64,000 nucleotides of DNA from assembly GCF_900232995.1 (NCBI RefSeq), contig NZ_OCVX01000003.1, positions 1,277,509-1,341,508 on the forward strand. Reading direction: 5' to 3'. Position numbers and translations under genes: made by a program. The notes under the pieces were generated by a model. The model was not told the origin of the DNA. It searched no databases and saw only the letters and a program-made list of their open reading frames with translations. Positions 54,594-62,928 of this stretch are shown here, piece after piece (positions within the stretch are counted from its first letter, which is position 1; each line of letters begins with the position of its first letter). Source of the stretch: Mycobacterium simulans (lineage in GTDB: Bacteria; Actinomycetota; Actinomycetes; Mycobacteriales; Mycobacteriaceae).

Positions 54594-56174
54594 ATGTCCA
54601 ATTACGACGCAATAGTTATTGGTGCAGGGCATAACGGGCTTACCGCGGCGCTGCTGCTGCAGCGCGCCGGGCTTCGGACGGTGTGCCTGGACGCCAAGCT
54701 TTACGCGGGCGGAATGGCCTCCACCGTTGAGCTGTTCGACGGGTACCGGTTCGAGATCGCCGGCTCGGTGCAGTTCCCGACGTCATCGGTGGTCATTAAC
54801 GAACTGGGCTTGGATACCCTGCCGACGGTCGACGTCGAGGTGATGGCGGTAGCGCTGCGTGGTATCGGTGACGACCCACTGGTGCAGTACACCGACCCGA
54901 TGAAGATGTTCGCCCACCTCAACGAGGTGCACGGCGCCGACGCTGTCACCGGAATGGCGGGCCTGCTGGCGTGGAGCCAGGCGCCGACACGGGCGCTGGG
55001 CAGATTCGAGGCCGGCACGCTGCCCAAGACCTTCGACGAGATGTATGCCTGTGCCACTAATGAATTCGAACGTTCTGCCATTGACGACATGTTGTTCGGT
55101 TCGGTCACCGACGTGTTGGATCGCTACTTTCCCGACCGCCAGAAGCACGGCGCGCTGCGCGGCTCGATGACCGTGCTGGCGGTCAATACCCTCTACCGCG
55201 GACCGGCCACACCCGGCAGCGCCGCCGCGCTCGCCTTCGGACTGGGTATGCCCGAGGGCGACTTCGTGCAAATGAAGAAGCTGCGCGGGGGTATCGGCGC
55301 GCTCACCGTGCATCTGTCCCGGCTGCTGGAAAGCCAGGGCGGCGAAGTTCGGCTGCGTGCGAAGGTGACCGAAATCCTCGTCGACAATGCAGTCGACACT
55401 GCCCATTCCGGAGGCAAGGTAACCGGGGTGCGCACCGAGGCGGGGGACATCTTAACCGCCCCGATCGTCGTCTCCGCGATTGCGCCTGACGTCACGCTCA
55501 ACGAGCTCATCGACCCCGCAGCGTTGCCGTCGGAAATCCGAGACCGCTATTCACGTATTGATCACCGCGGCAGCTACTTGCAGATGCACTTCGCCTTGGA
55601 GGAAGCACCCGTCTTCGCGGCGCCTTACGAGGCACTCAACGACCCGAGCATGCAGGCATCGCTGGGCATCTTCTGTACACCGGAGGAAGTCCAGCAGCAG
55701 TGGGAGGATTGCCGCCGTGGGATCGTGCCGGCCGATCCGACGGTCGTATTGCAGATCCCGTCGGTGCATGATCCGGACCTGGCCCCGCCCGGAAAGCACG
55801 CCGCATCGGCGTTCGCGCTCTGGTTCCCGATCGAAGGTAACCCCGACTACGGCGCGGCAAAGGTCGAAATGGGGCAGCGAGTGATCGACAAGATCACCCG
55901 CTTGGCGCCGAACTTCGAACGCAGCATCACCCGGCATACCACCTTCACGCCCAGACACATGGGTGTGATGTTCGGCGCTCCCGGCGGCGACTACTGCCAT
56001 GGCCTGTTGAATCCGGACCAGATCGGTCAGAACCGCCCAGGCCCGAAAGGCTTTATCGGCCAGCCGATCCCGATTGACGGCCTATACCTCGGTAGCGCGG
56101 GATGCCATGGCGGGCCGGGGATCACGTTCATCCCGGGCTATAACGCCGGGCGGGCGGCGCTGCAAGACCTCTAG
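54594..56174 (+). CDS. Phytoene-desaturase-like FAD oxidoreductase (Rv3829c-like)
   Basis: 526 residues from the ATG at 54594 (MSNYDAIVIGAGHNGLTAALLLQRAG), with GGGAGG upstream. The dinucleotide-binding motif GAGHNG is at 10-15, and the family C-terminal FAD motif IDGLYLGSAGCHGGPGITFIPGYNAG closes the fold. This is the CrtI/PYROXD2 group, flavoproteins acting on carotenoids or long lipophilic chains. It is preceded by a TetR operator, so expression probably responds to that regulator's ligand. Substrate unknown. Confidence 0.9.
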   Translation: MSNYDAIVIGAGHNGLTAALLLQRAGLRTVCLDAKLYAGGMASTVELFDGYRFEIAGSVQFPTSSVVINELGLDTLPTVDVEVMAVALRGIGDDPLVQYTDPMKMFAHLNEVHGADAVTGMAGLLAWSQAPTRALGRFEAGTLPKTFDEMYACATNEFERSAIDDMLFGSVTDVLDRYFPDRQKHGALRGSMTVLAVNTLYRGPATPGSAAALAFGLGMPEGDFVQMKKLRGGIGALTVHLSRLLESQGGEVRLRAKVTEILVDNAVDTAHSGGKVTGVRTEAGDILTAPIVVSAIAPDVTLNELIDPAALPSEIRDRYSRIDHRGSYLQMHFALEEAPVFAAPYEALNDPSMQASLGIFCTPEEVQQQWEDCRRGIVPADPTVVLQIPSVHDPDLAPPGKHAASAFALWFPIEGNPDYGAAKVEMGQRVIDKITRLAPNFERSITRHTTFTPRHMGVMFGAPGGDYCHGLLNPDQIGQNRPGPKGFIGQPIPIDGLYLGSAGCHGGPGITFIPGYNAGRAALQDL

Positions 56175-56181
56175 TCTTTCG

Positions 56182-56216
56182 CCGAGCGTGCACACAGCGC
56201 GAAAAATCGCGCTCGG
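56182..56216. terminator. Stem-loop after the flavin oxidoreductase gene
   Basis: CCGAGCG (56182-56188) can pair with CGCTCGG (56210-56216), and inside it AGCGCGA (56196-56202) pairs with TCGCGCT (56207-56213) around AAAA; these are alternative folds. No T-run follows, so it is a weak or Rho-assisted terminator, or an mRNA 3' stabiliser, between convergent genes. It shares a 21-base block with the whiB6 terminator. Confidence 0.55.
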
Positions 56217-56246
56217 ATTCGCAGTGAGCGCACCTTCGGCGAAGGT

Positions 56247-56585
56247 TCAAGCGCGCCGGCTGAGCAAATCATCCAGCAATGCGATGAAATCGTTCGGGCG
56301 CGCGGGCGTGCACGCGGGTTGCGGCCGCGCGCCGGGTACGTCGAGGGTGACCAGCGTCGACTTGAGCGGCCGGTACATATCCAGGGGTAGCCAGCGGCGC
56401 AGATCAAGGTCCGGGCTGCCCCAGATGTTGAACCGGGCCATCAACAATCCCAGCGACTGCACCTCATAGCCACGAATATCCTTCAGCGCAATGACCTTCG
56501 AAGTGCCGGACGGGAAGTGATAACGCCGCAGGGTAAGCGCGGCGCCGTCCAACTGGATCACGCCGTCGTCGTAAAACTGCATCAT
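56247..56585 (-). CDS. PH-like domain protein (Rv3819-like)
   Basis: 112 residues from the ATG at 56585 (MMQFYDDGVIQLDGAALTL), which overlaps the stop of the Rieske gene by four bases. The strand-rich sequence (TLRRYHFPSGTSKVIALKDIRGYEVQSL) resembles bacterial PH-like domains and ends in a helix (NDFIALLDDLLS). Length and order match Rv3819. No catalytic motif is visible. Tight coupling suggests that it works with the Rieske/metallo-beta-lactamase protein. Confidence 0.82.
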   Translation of the reverse strand: MMQFYDDGVIQLDGAALTLRRYHFPSGTSKVIALKDIRGYEVQSLGLLMARFNIWGSPDLDLRRWLPLDMYRPLKSTLVTLDVPGARPQPACTPARPNDFIALLDDLLSRRA

Positions 56586-58132
56586 GTGCGCGAACTCCGT
56601 AGCTCGTGACCCCGGCTGGTAAGGCAGCGGCCGTCGTCCAAGCGCCATTGCCACCCATGCAAGTTGCATGTCAGTGTGTTGCCCTCTACCACACCGAATT
56701 TCGAGAGATCGGCTTTAAGATGCGGGCAGCGGCGCTGAATCTCCCAGCCGTCCAGCGTGATTGATGCCGAGTCGTCGTGGGTCTCGGCGAACCAGCCGTC
56801 TGCGTAAGCAATCCGTTCATCGGTCAGGCACTTGAAGAACGTGTACAGGTATTCGTTGTAACCACCGACCCGCCACGCCTTGAACCGGGTGGACAAGAAG
56901 ATGGTGTTAACCCAATCCGGTTCCTCATCGCGCAGTACGGTGCGCACCAGCTCGGGTTCGATCGCGAACCCGTAGCGGACCTTCTCGTCGGGAATCCGTT
57001 CCCGCACCGCGCGTTTCGGGAAGTCCAGGATTACGGATTCGGGCCCCATGACCAGTTCGACGGGATATCCGATGCCGTCGCAGATCTCGTTGCCTTGCAG
57101 CATGATCGGCTCGAACAGCGCCCGTAACGGCTCCAACAGTGGCTCGCCCGCCGCGGGAGCCCAGCTGGCCTTTTCCGCGGCCAGCACGGGCGCCATTCGA
57201 TCGGCGTACTCAGCGATGTAGGCCGCCTTGCCGGTGGTGAAGATGGCCTCAACCTCGTCGGCGGGCAGTGGATGGCCCAGCGAATTCAGTTCCGAGCCGG
57301 TGAAATCCGCGATCGACCCGGGAATCATCAGCAGACCGCGGTCTTGGCCGTGGGCGCGCATCTGCTCCAAGAACACCATCTGGTCGGGGAAGATGTTAGC
57401 CGGATCGCTGTGGTCGTCGTTGAGGTGACGCAGTTCGGCATCCAAAAAGCACGGCGGTCCGGCCGACGGCACCACCCAGGTGGCGCCCACCTGGGCGATG
57501 TACTGGCGGGCGCGGTCCATCTGGCGCTGCCGCTTCTGGGTGCCGAACGCTTTCTTGGCGCGTGCGGGCATGTCGTAGACCATCGGGTACCAGATGGCCC
57601 CGGAGTACTGCAGGATATGCACGTCGATGTGACCGAACTCCGAAGCCAGCACGTCCAGATCGACCGGCCGGGCGTCGTTCATATTGAAAGCCGTGGTCAC
57701 GCCGTCGGAAACGACCAGCGCCGAGTCGCCGAGCGGGCCGTCGGCCGGGGCGCGCAGGGCGATGATCATGATGTCGAGTTCGCCCTTGGGGCCGGACAGG
57801 TGATGCTTGGTCGAGTCGCTGGTCTCGAAGAACCGGTGAAACCCTAACTTCTCCAACTCATTTCGCAGATCGGGCACCGGATAGTCAGGCAGTAACACCA
57901 CCGCGTCTTTGTTGACATGCGCGTCGAGGTGCTTGGCGTCGAAGTGGTCCCTATGCAGGTGTGACACATACAGGTAGTCGCAGTCACCCAGGGTGTCCCA
58001 GTCCAGCGAGCTGTTGTCCGGAAAGGGGAACCAGGACCCGAAGTACGCCGGATTGACCCAGGGATCGCACAGAATGCTGCCTGCCTGGGTCGTGATCAGA
58101 AAGCCGGCGTGGCCGACGCTGGTGACCTGCAC
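56582..58132 (-). CDS. Metallo-beta-lactamase-fold protein fused to a Rieske [2Fe-2S] domain (Rv3818-like)
   Basis: 516 residues, the length of Rv3818 as I recall it. Residues 1-300 are a UlaG/CMP-Neu5Ac-hydroxylase-like metallo-beta-lactamase fold with HLHRDH metal ligands at 58-63 (H58, H60, D62, H63). The C-terminal 60 residues are a Rieske domain with cluster ligands C469, H471, C489 and H492 (CPHLKADL, then CNLHGWQW). The fusion resembles CMAH-type hydroxylases in reverse order. The substrate is unknown. Translationally coupled to the PH-like gene downstream. Confidence 0.9.
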   Translation of the reverse strand: MQVTSVGHAGFLITTQAGSILCDPWVNPAYFGSWFPFPDNSSLDWDTLGDCDYLYVSHLHRDHFDAKHLDAHVNKDAVVLLPDYPVPDLRNELEKLGFHRFFETSDSTKHHLSGPKGELDIMIIALRAPADGPLGDSALVVSDGVTTAFNMNDARPVDLDVLASEFGHIDVHILQYSGAIWYPMVYDMPARAKKAFGTQKRQRQMDRARQYIAQVGATWVVPSAGPPCFLDAELRHLNDDHSDPANIFPDQMVFLEQMRAHGQDRGLLMIPGSIADFTGSELNSLGHPLPADEVEAIFTTGKAAYIAEYADRMAPVLAAEKASWAPAAGEPLLEPLRALFEPIMLQGNEICDGIGYPVELVMGPESVILDFPKRAVRERIPDEKVRYGFAIEPELVRTVLRDEEPDWVNTIFLSTRFKAWRVGGYNEYLYTFFKCLTDERIAYADGWFAETHDDSASITLDGWEIQRRCPHLKADLSKFGVVEGNTLTCNLHGWQWRLDDGRCLTSRGHELRSSRT

Positions 58133-58180
58133 AAATGCCTTTCTGGTAACGCGCTTTCAGCGCACAGCGCCGCCACGAGC

Positions 58181-58933
58181 TTAGCTTGAGTCCAGATCTT
58201 CGGCCTGCCACAGCCGCCGGTAGTAGTCGATGCGCAGCGGATCCGGATTGACACCATAAGCGGCGAAGAACTCCGCGTCCCAGTTCCGGCCGGGATACTC
58301 GGGATAGTCGGGGTAATTCCAGCGCAGCGACAACGTCGCAACCGCGAGGTCGGCCCACCGATCGGCCACACCGAGTTGGTCGAAGTCGACGTGCCCGCAA
58401 TAGCGGCCGCTGTCGTCGATCAGCGTGTTGGGCGAACACGCGTCACCATGACAAACCACCAACCGGTCAATCGGCGGTGCTTGGTCCAGCCCGGCTCGTT
58501 GCGCCGGCGTCAAGGGCGCGAGCCGGCTGGCCGCCGACCAATCAAATGGACACGACGACACCGGCAGCCTGTCGTGCAGTGTGCGCAACCCGACACCGAT
58601 CGCCCGCACCGCCACCTCCGGTGCTGCCAGCCACCGCGGGTGTACCGCTGACAGACCCGCGAGGCCACGGGTGTGCAACCACGTCCAATCCCCGTCGACC
58701 CCGAGCTCCAGAACTTGCGGCACCGCTATGAACGGCGCCGCCCAGCGGAGGCGGCGCGCCTCATTGGCGAAGTCAGCCGAACCGGCACTGGCCACCTTGA
58801 TGAATTCGGCACCGGAGTCCACCCGGAAGGTGATGCCACCCAGCTCGTTGGCCCACACCGCGTGCACGGACCTGCCGCGGGCAAGTCGGCGCACCACCGC
58901 GGGCACCGGCGGCGGCGACGATGGAAAAGACAT
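58181..58933 (-). CDS. Aminoglycoside-phosphotransferase-like kinase (Rv3817-like)
   Basis: 250 residues with APH-fold kinase motifs: the catalytic loop HGDACSPN at 162-169 and the metal-binding HVDFDQLGVADRWADLA at 181-197, with a Lys in FIKVAS (44-49) as the ATP-anchoring residue. The size fits the APH(3')-type group, but most mycobacterial members phosphorylate metabolites rather than confer resistance. It lies 48 bases upstream of the Rieske gene in the same direction. The substrate is unknown and no drug phenotype should be assumed. Confidence 0.85.
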   Translation of the reverse strand: MSFPSSPPPVPAVVRRLARGRSVHAVWANELGGITFRVDSGAEFIKVASAGSADFANEARRLRWAAPFIAVPQVLELGVDGDWTWLHTRGLAGLSAVHPRWLAAPEVAVRAIGVGLRTLHDRLPVSSCPFDWSAASRLAPLTPAQRAGLDQAPPIDRLVVCHGDACSPNTLIDDSGRYCGHVDFDQLGVADRWADLAVATLSLRWNYPDYPEYPGRNWDAEFFAAYGVNPDPLRIDYYRRLWQAEDLDSS

Positions 58934-58976
58934 AAGGTCACCTTTCTAGTTCGCGGGAGCACTAGGCTGAACAGCT

Positions 58977-59756
58977 GTGGAACCGGTATATGGGACGGTC
59001 ATTCAGCTTGCCCGTTTGGCGTGGCGCATCCAGGGTCTACGGATCACGGTGACCGGTGTGGAGAACCTGCCTACCAGCGGTGGCGGCGTGGTCGCGATCA
59101 ACCATACCGGCTATCTCGACTTCACCTTCGCGGGTTTGCCCGCCTACAAGCAGGGGCTCGGGCGCAAGGTGCGGTTCATGGCAAAGCAAGAGGTGTTCGA
59201 CCACAAGATCACCGGTCCGATCATGCGCGCCCTGCGGCACATCCCGGTGGACCGGGGCGACGGAGCCGCGTCCTACGCCGCCGCCGTGGAGATGCTGAAG
59301 TCCGGTGAGCTGGTCGGCGTCTATCCCGAGGCCACGATCAGCCGCAGTTTCGAGATCAAGGAGTTCAAGACGGGGGCCGCCCGGATGGCAGTCGAGGCCG
59401 GGGTGCCGATCATCCCGCACGTTGTGTGGGGCGCGCAGCGGATCTGGACCAAGGGCCGTCCGAAGAAGATCGTTCGCCCGAAGGTGCCCATCACGGTGGT
59501 AGTGGGCGAACCGATCGAGCCGACGTTGCCCACGGCGGAACTCAACGGCCTGCTGCACTCGCGGATGCAGCATTTACTGGAGCGTGCACAGGAGCAGTAC
59601 GGACCTCATCCGGCCGGTGAGTTCTGGGTGCCACACCGGCTGGGCGGCGGCGCTCCCTCGTTAGCCGAGGCGGCCCGCATGGATGCCGAGGATGCGGCAG
59701 CGAAAGCGGCTCGCCGCGCGCAGCGCGCCTACCCCGCCGGGGCGCCGGAGCAGTGA
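58977..59756 (+). CDS. PlsC-type acyltransferase, first of three paralogues (Rv3816c-like)
   Basis: 259 residues starting GTG. Acyltransferase motif I is NHTGYLD with catalytic H43 and D48 (H-x4-D), motif II region PVDRGDGAASY, motif III YPEATISRSFEIKEF, and motif IV VPIIPHVVWGAQRIW. The family transfers acyl groups to lysophospholipids or polyprenol-linked sugars. The C-terminus ends in an Ala/Arg-rich helix. It is followed after three bases by the second paralogue. Confidence 0.92.
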   Translation: MEPVYGTVIQLARLAWRIQGLRITVTGVENLPTSGGGVVAINHTGYLDFTFAGLPAYKQGLGRKVRFMAKQEVFDHKITGPIMRALRHIPVDRGDGAASYAAAVEMLKSGELVGVYPEATISRSFEIKEFKTGAARMAVEAGVPIIPHVVWGAQRIWTKGRPKKIVRPKVPITVVVGEPIEPTLPTAELNGLLHSRMQHLLERAQEQYGPHPAGEFWVPHRLGGGAPSLAEAARMDAEDAAAKAARRAQRAYPAGAPEQ

Positions 59757-59759
59757 CCG

Positions 59760-60515
59760 ATGGCAGAGCCGACCTACCGCGCCTGCGAGATCCTGGCCCA
59801 ATTCTTGGTCCGGATCACCGGAACCCGGATCACCTACATCGGGGAAGAAAACATTCCAGAACGGGGTGGCGCCGTGATCGCCATAAACCACACCAGCTAT
59901 GTCGACTGGCTACCGGCCGCTTTGGCAATGCACCGGCGGCGCCGTCGGCTGAGGTTCATGATCAAAGCCGAGATGCAGAACGTGAAGCTGGTCAACTTCC
60001 TGATCAAACAGAACGGGGCCATTCCGGTCGATCGGAACGCCGGTGCCGGCGCCTACGCCGTCGCCGTGCAGCGGCTGCGCGAGGGGGAAGTGGTCGCGGT
60101 CTACCCGGAGGCCACGATCAGCCGCAGCTTCGAGCTCAAGGAGTTCAAGACGGGCGCCGCCCGAATGGCCGTGGAAGCAGACGTGCCGATAGTGCCGGTG
60201 ATTGTTTGGGGTTCGCAGCGGATCTGGACCAAGGGCCATCCAAGGCAATTGGGCCGCAACAAGGTTCCGATCACGGTGGCGGTGGGCCCGCCATTGCACG
60301 CCGCCCGGGACATCTCCGTGACCGACCAGGTGCTTCGGGAGGCAATGACCACGCTGCTGGATCGAGCGCAGCAGTACTATCCTCATCCGGCCGGCGAGTA
60401 CTGGGTTCCGCGCCGACTCGGCGGTAGCGCCCCGACCATGGACGAGGCGAGACAAATGGACGCTGACGACGCTGCGGCGAAAGCCGCGGGCCGCATACCG
60501 CATGAGTCGCGGTAG
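59760..60515 (+). CDS. PlsC-type acyltransferase, second of three paralogues (Rv3815c-like)
   Basis: 251 residues (MAEPTYRACEILAQFLVRITG). Catalytic H44-x4-D49 lies in NHTSYVD, PVDRNAGAGAY follows, and YPEATISRSFELKEFKTGAARMA is shared almost word for word with its neighbours. The start is three bases after the previous stop, so the genes are co-transcribed. The lipid substrate is unknown. Duplication with divergence of the N-terminal 40 residues suggests different acceptors. Confidence 0.92.
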   Translation: MAEPTYRACEILAQFLVRITGTRITYIGEENIPERGGAVIAINHTSYVDWLPAALAMHRRRRRLRFMIKAEMQNVKLVNFLIKQNGAIPVDRNAGAGAYAVAVQRLREGEVVAVYPEATISRSFELKEFKTGAARMAVEADVPIVPVIVWGSQRIWTKGHPRQLGRNKVPITVAVGPPLHAARDISVTDQVLREAMTTLLDRAQQYYPHPAGEYWVPRRLGGSAPTMDEARQMDADDAAAKAAGRIPHESR

Positions 60516-60537
60516 CGGCGGAAGGAGAAGACGACCA

Positions 60538-61323
60538 ATGGCAGAGCCGTTCTTCCGGATGATGGAAGTTCTCGTACCATCGATCGTCGCGCTGAACGGG
60601 AACAAGATCACATACGAGGGACTCGAGAACATTCCGTCGAGCGGCGGCGCCTTGGTCACCCTTAACCACACCAGCTACGTGGACTGGATCCCCGCATCGA
60701 TCGCCGCGAAAGAGCGCCGCCGGCGCCTGCGATTCATGATCAAGGCCGAGATGCAAGAGGTCAAGGCAGTCAACTACGTCATCAAGCACGCCCAGCTCAT
60801 CCCGGTAGACCGCACCGTGGGGGCCGAGGCCTTCGCGGTGGCTGTGCAGCGGCTGCGGGAAGGCGAACTCGTCGGCTTGCACCCCGAGGCGACTATCAGC
60901 CGCAGTTACGAACTGAAGGAATTCAAGACCGGGGCGGCGCGCATGGCGATGGAGGCGCAGGTGCCGATAGTTCCCATGATCGTCTGGGGGGCGCACCGCA
61001 TTTGGCCAAAGGATCATCCAAAGAACTTGTGGCGCAACAAGATTCCGATCGCAGTGGCGATTGGCGAGCCGATGCGGCCGGAGGGTGACGCCGAGCAGTT
61101 CAATGGCGCGCTGCGGCAAGTCATGAACAAGATGCTCTACCGGGTGCAAGAGGCGTATCCGCATCCGGTTGGGGAGTTCTGGGTGCCGCGCCGGCTGGGT
61201 GGCAGCGCGCCGACTCCGGACGAATCCAGGCAATTCCGAATTGCTGAGTTGGCCGAGCGCATGCAAAAGCGCGGTTACGACGGCGTGACGACGGCCAGGC
61301 GCGACGTAGGCGGGCGACGCTGA
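60538..61323 (+). CDS. PlsC-type acyltransferase, third of three paralogues (Rv3814c-like)
   Basis: 261 residues from the ATG at 60538 (MAEPFFRMMEVLVPSIVALNG), preceded by AAGGAGAAG; the frame is open to 60502 but that adds only a basic tail. Catalytic H44-x4-D49 (NHTSYVD), PVDRTVGAEAF and HPEATISRSYELKEF. The motif III residue before PEATIS is His rather than Tyr, unlike the other two. The length equals Rv3814c as I recall it. Confidence 0.92.
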   Translation: MAEPFFRMMEVLVPSIVALNGNKITYEGLENIPSSGGALVTLNHTSYVDWIPASIAAKERRRRLRFMIKAEMQEVKAVNYVIKHAQLIPVDRTVGAEAFAVAVQRLREGELVGLHPEATISRSYELKEFKTGAARMAMEAQVPIVPMIVWGAHRIWPKDHPKNLWRNKIPIAVAIGEPMRPEGDAEQFNGALRQVMNKMLYRVQEAYPHPVGEFWVPRRLGGSAPTPDESRQFRIAELAERMQKRGYDGVTTARRDVGGRR

Positions 61324-61367
61324 CTAAACCGGCAGTTGCAAAAACGGACCGTCTTGGTGCCGTCTCG

Positions 61368-62204
61368 GTGGCCGAGTCGACTTTCAAGTCGACCCGGCCG
61401 GCGCTTATCGCGTGCGACGTCGACGGCACCCTGTTCGACGACAACGAATCGCTCACCCCGCGCACCCGGGACGCGGTGCGCGCCGCCGTCGCCGGTGGTG
61501 CCCACTTCATCCTGGCCACCGGCCGCCCGCCGCGCTGGGTGCGGCCCGTCGTCGAGGCACTCGGCTTCACGCCGATGGCGGTGTGCGCCAATGGCGCCGT
61601 CATTTACGATCCCGCGACCGATCGGGTGGTGTCGGTGCGCACCCTGCCCGTCGATACCTTGGCAGCGCTGGCCGAGCTGGCGGCGCGCGTCATCCCGGGT
61701 TCCGGGCTGGCGGTCGAGCGGATCGGAGAGCGCGCGCACGACACCGTTACCCCGCAATTCGTCAGCTCGCCGGGCTACGAGCACGCGTGGCTTAACCCGG
61801 ACAACACCGAGGTGTCCATCGAAGACCTGCTCAGCACGCCGGCGATCAAACTGCTGATCCGCAAGGCCGGCGCCGCCAGTGCCGACATGGCCGCCGAACT
61901 GGCCAAACACATCGACAGCGAGGGCGACCTCACGTACTCCACCAACAACGGTTTGGTGGAGATCGTCCCCCGGGGTATTAACAAGGCAACCGGCATCGCC
62001 GAGGTCGCCCAGCCGCTGGGCATTGCCGATGCGGACACGGTGGCATTCGGTGATATGCCCAATGACGTGCCGATGCTGCTAAAGGCCGGCCTTGGCGTGG
62101 CGATGGGTAACGCGCATCCCGACGCGGTTGCCGCCGCTAACGAGGTCACCGCTTCCAACGCGGACGACGGCGTGGCGCGGGTGCTGGAGCGCTGGTGGTC
62201 CTGA
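61368..62204 (+). CDS. HAD-superfamily Cof-type phosphatase (Rv3813c-like)
   Basis: 278 residues starting GTG. HAD motif I is CDVDGTLFD with nucleophile D17 and acid/base D19; motif II lies in FILATGRPP, and motif III/IV in VAFGDMPNDVPML near the C-terminus. The large alpha/beta cap between them is of the Cof (C2B) type. Such enzymes dephosphorylate sugar phosphates or cofactors. It follows the acyltransferases by 44 bases and ends VARVLERWW. Substrate unknown. Confidence 0.92.
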   Translation: MAESTFKSTRPALIACDVDGTLFDDNESLTPRTRDAVRAAVAGGAHFILATGRPPRWVRPVVEALGFTPMAVCANGAVIYDPATDRVVSVRTLPVDTLAALAELAARVIPGSGLAVERIGERAHDTVTPQFVSSPGYEHAWLNPDNTEVSIEDLLSTPAIKLLIRKAGAASADMAAELAKHIDSEGDLTYSTNNGLVEIVPRGINKATGIAEVAQPLGIADADTVAFGDMPNDVPMLLKAGLGVAMGNAHPDAVAAANEVTASNADDGVARVLERWWS

Positions 62205-62271
62205 CCTCCAACGCGGCGGCAATGTGGAAGACTGCCCGCGTGTCTGCGTTTAGCCGACCGGAGGACATCTA

Positions 62272-62928
62272 GTGGGGACGGAAGAAGAGCCACCGGTAAC
62301 CGGCGCGCCCGGGGACGGCGAGCCGAATAAGCAACCCGAGGATGCGGGGGAGCAGCCGGCCCCGGAACAGCCGGCGTCGGAGCGCGACGAGACCACCAAG
62401 AAACGACCCAGCGGCAGCATCCAGTTTCAGGACGCGGAAACGACGAAGCCGCGGCCCCCGACGCCCGCCGAGTTGCGTGCGCGACGGAAGTTCGCCGACA
62501 AACAGCGCGAGATCGAGGAGGCACGGCTCGCCGCGGAAGCCAAGCGGCGCCGCCGGAAGGGCCAGCTGATCGGTGCCGCCGCCGCCGTCGGCGTGGTGGG
62601 TGTCGTGGCGGGTATGGGCTACTGGTTGTTGTCGCCGGATCACGTCACCGCCCAATGTGTTCGCGACGACCCAAGCGGGCAGCCGGTGATCGTCCCGGAC
62701 AGCTACTGCACCGGTCACACCCCGGGCCTCAACGGCTTCTTCTATTACGGCGGGCATCAGTACCGGTACTACTACGGCAGCTCGGGGACGGTCGGTCAAC
62801 GACCGGCCGGTGGGACGACGGTCGCGCCCAAGGGCGCAACTATCACCACCAAGTCGGGCACCACGATTCAGCGCGGCGGCATTGGCGGCAGCGGCGGCAA
62901 GGGCGGCGGCGGGAGCAGCGGTTCGTGA
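62272..62928 (+). CDS. Single-pass membrane protein coupled to an ATP-grasp gene
   Basis: 218 residues starting GTG at 62272. The first 95 residues are charged and Pro/Glu-rich with a coiled-coil-like ADKQREIEEARLAAEAKRRRRKG. One transmembrane helix follows (about 96-119). The extracellular part has two cysteines (AQCVRDDPSG and DSYCTGH), aromatic YYGGHQYRYYYG and a Gly/Ser-rich end. It overlaps the ATP-grasp gene by four bases (GTGA). Pairs of this type are common in actinomycetes and proteobacteria; function unknown. Confidence 0.8.
   Translation: MGTEEEPPVTGAPGDGEPNKQPEDAGEQPAPEQPASERDETTKKRPSGSIQFQDAETTKPRPPTPAELRARRKFADKQREIEEARLAAEAKRRRRKGQLIGAAAAVGVVGVVAGMGYWLLSPDHVTAQCVRDDPSGQPVIVPDSYCTGHTPGLNGFFYYGGHQYRYYYGSSGTVGQRPAGGTTVAPKGATITTKSGTTIQRGGIGGSGGKGGGGSSGS

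Noticed and set aside
58181..58933. Calling the APH-like gene an aminoglycoside resistance determinant
   Set aside because: Only the generic kinase motifs are visible; mycobacterial members of this fold are mostly of unknown substrate, so a resistance claim is unsupported.
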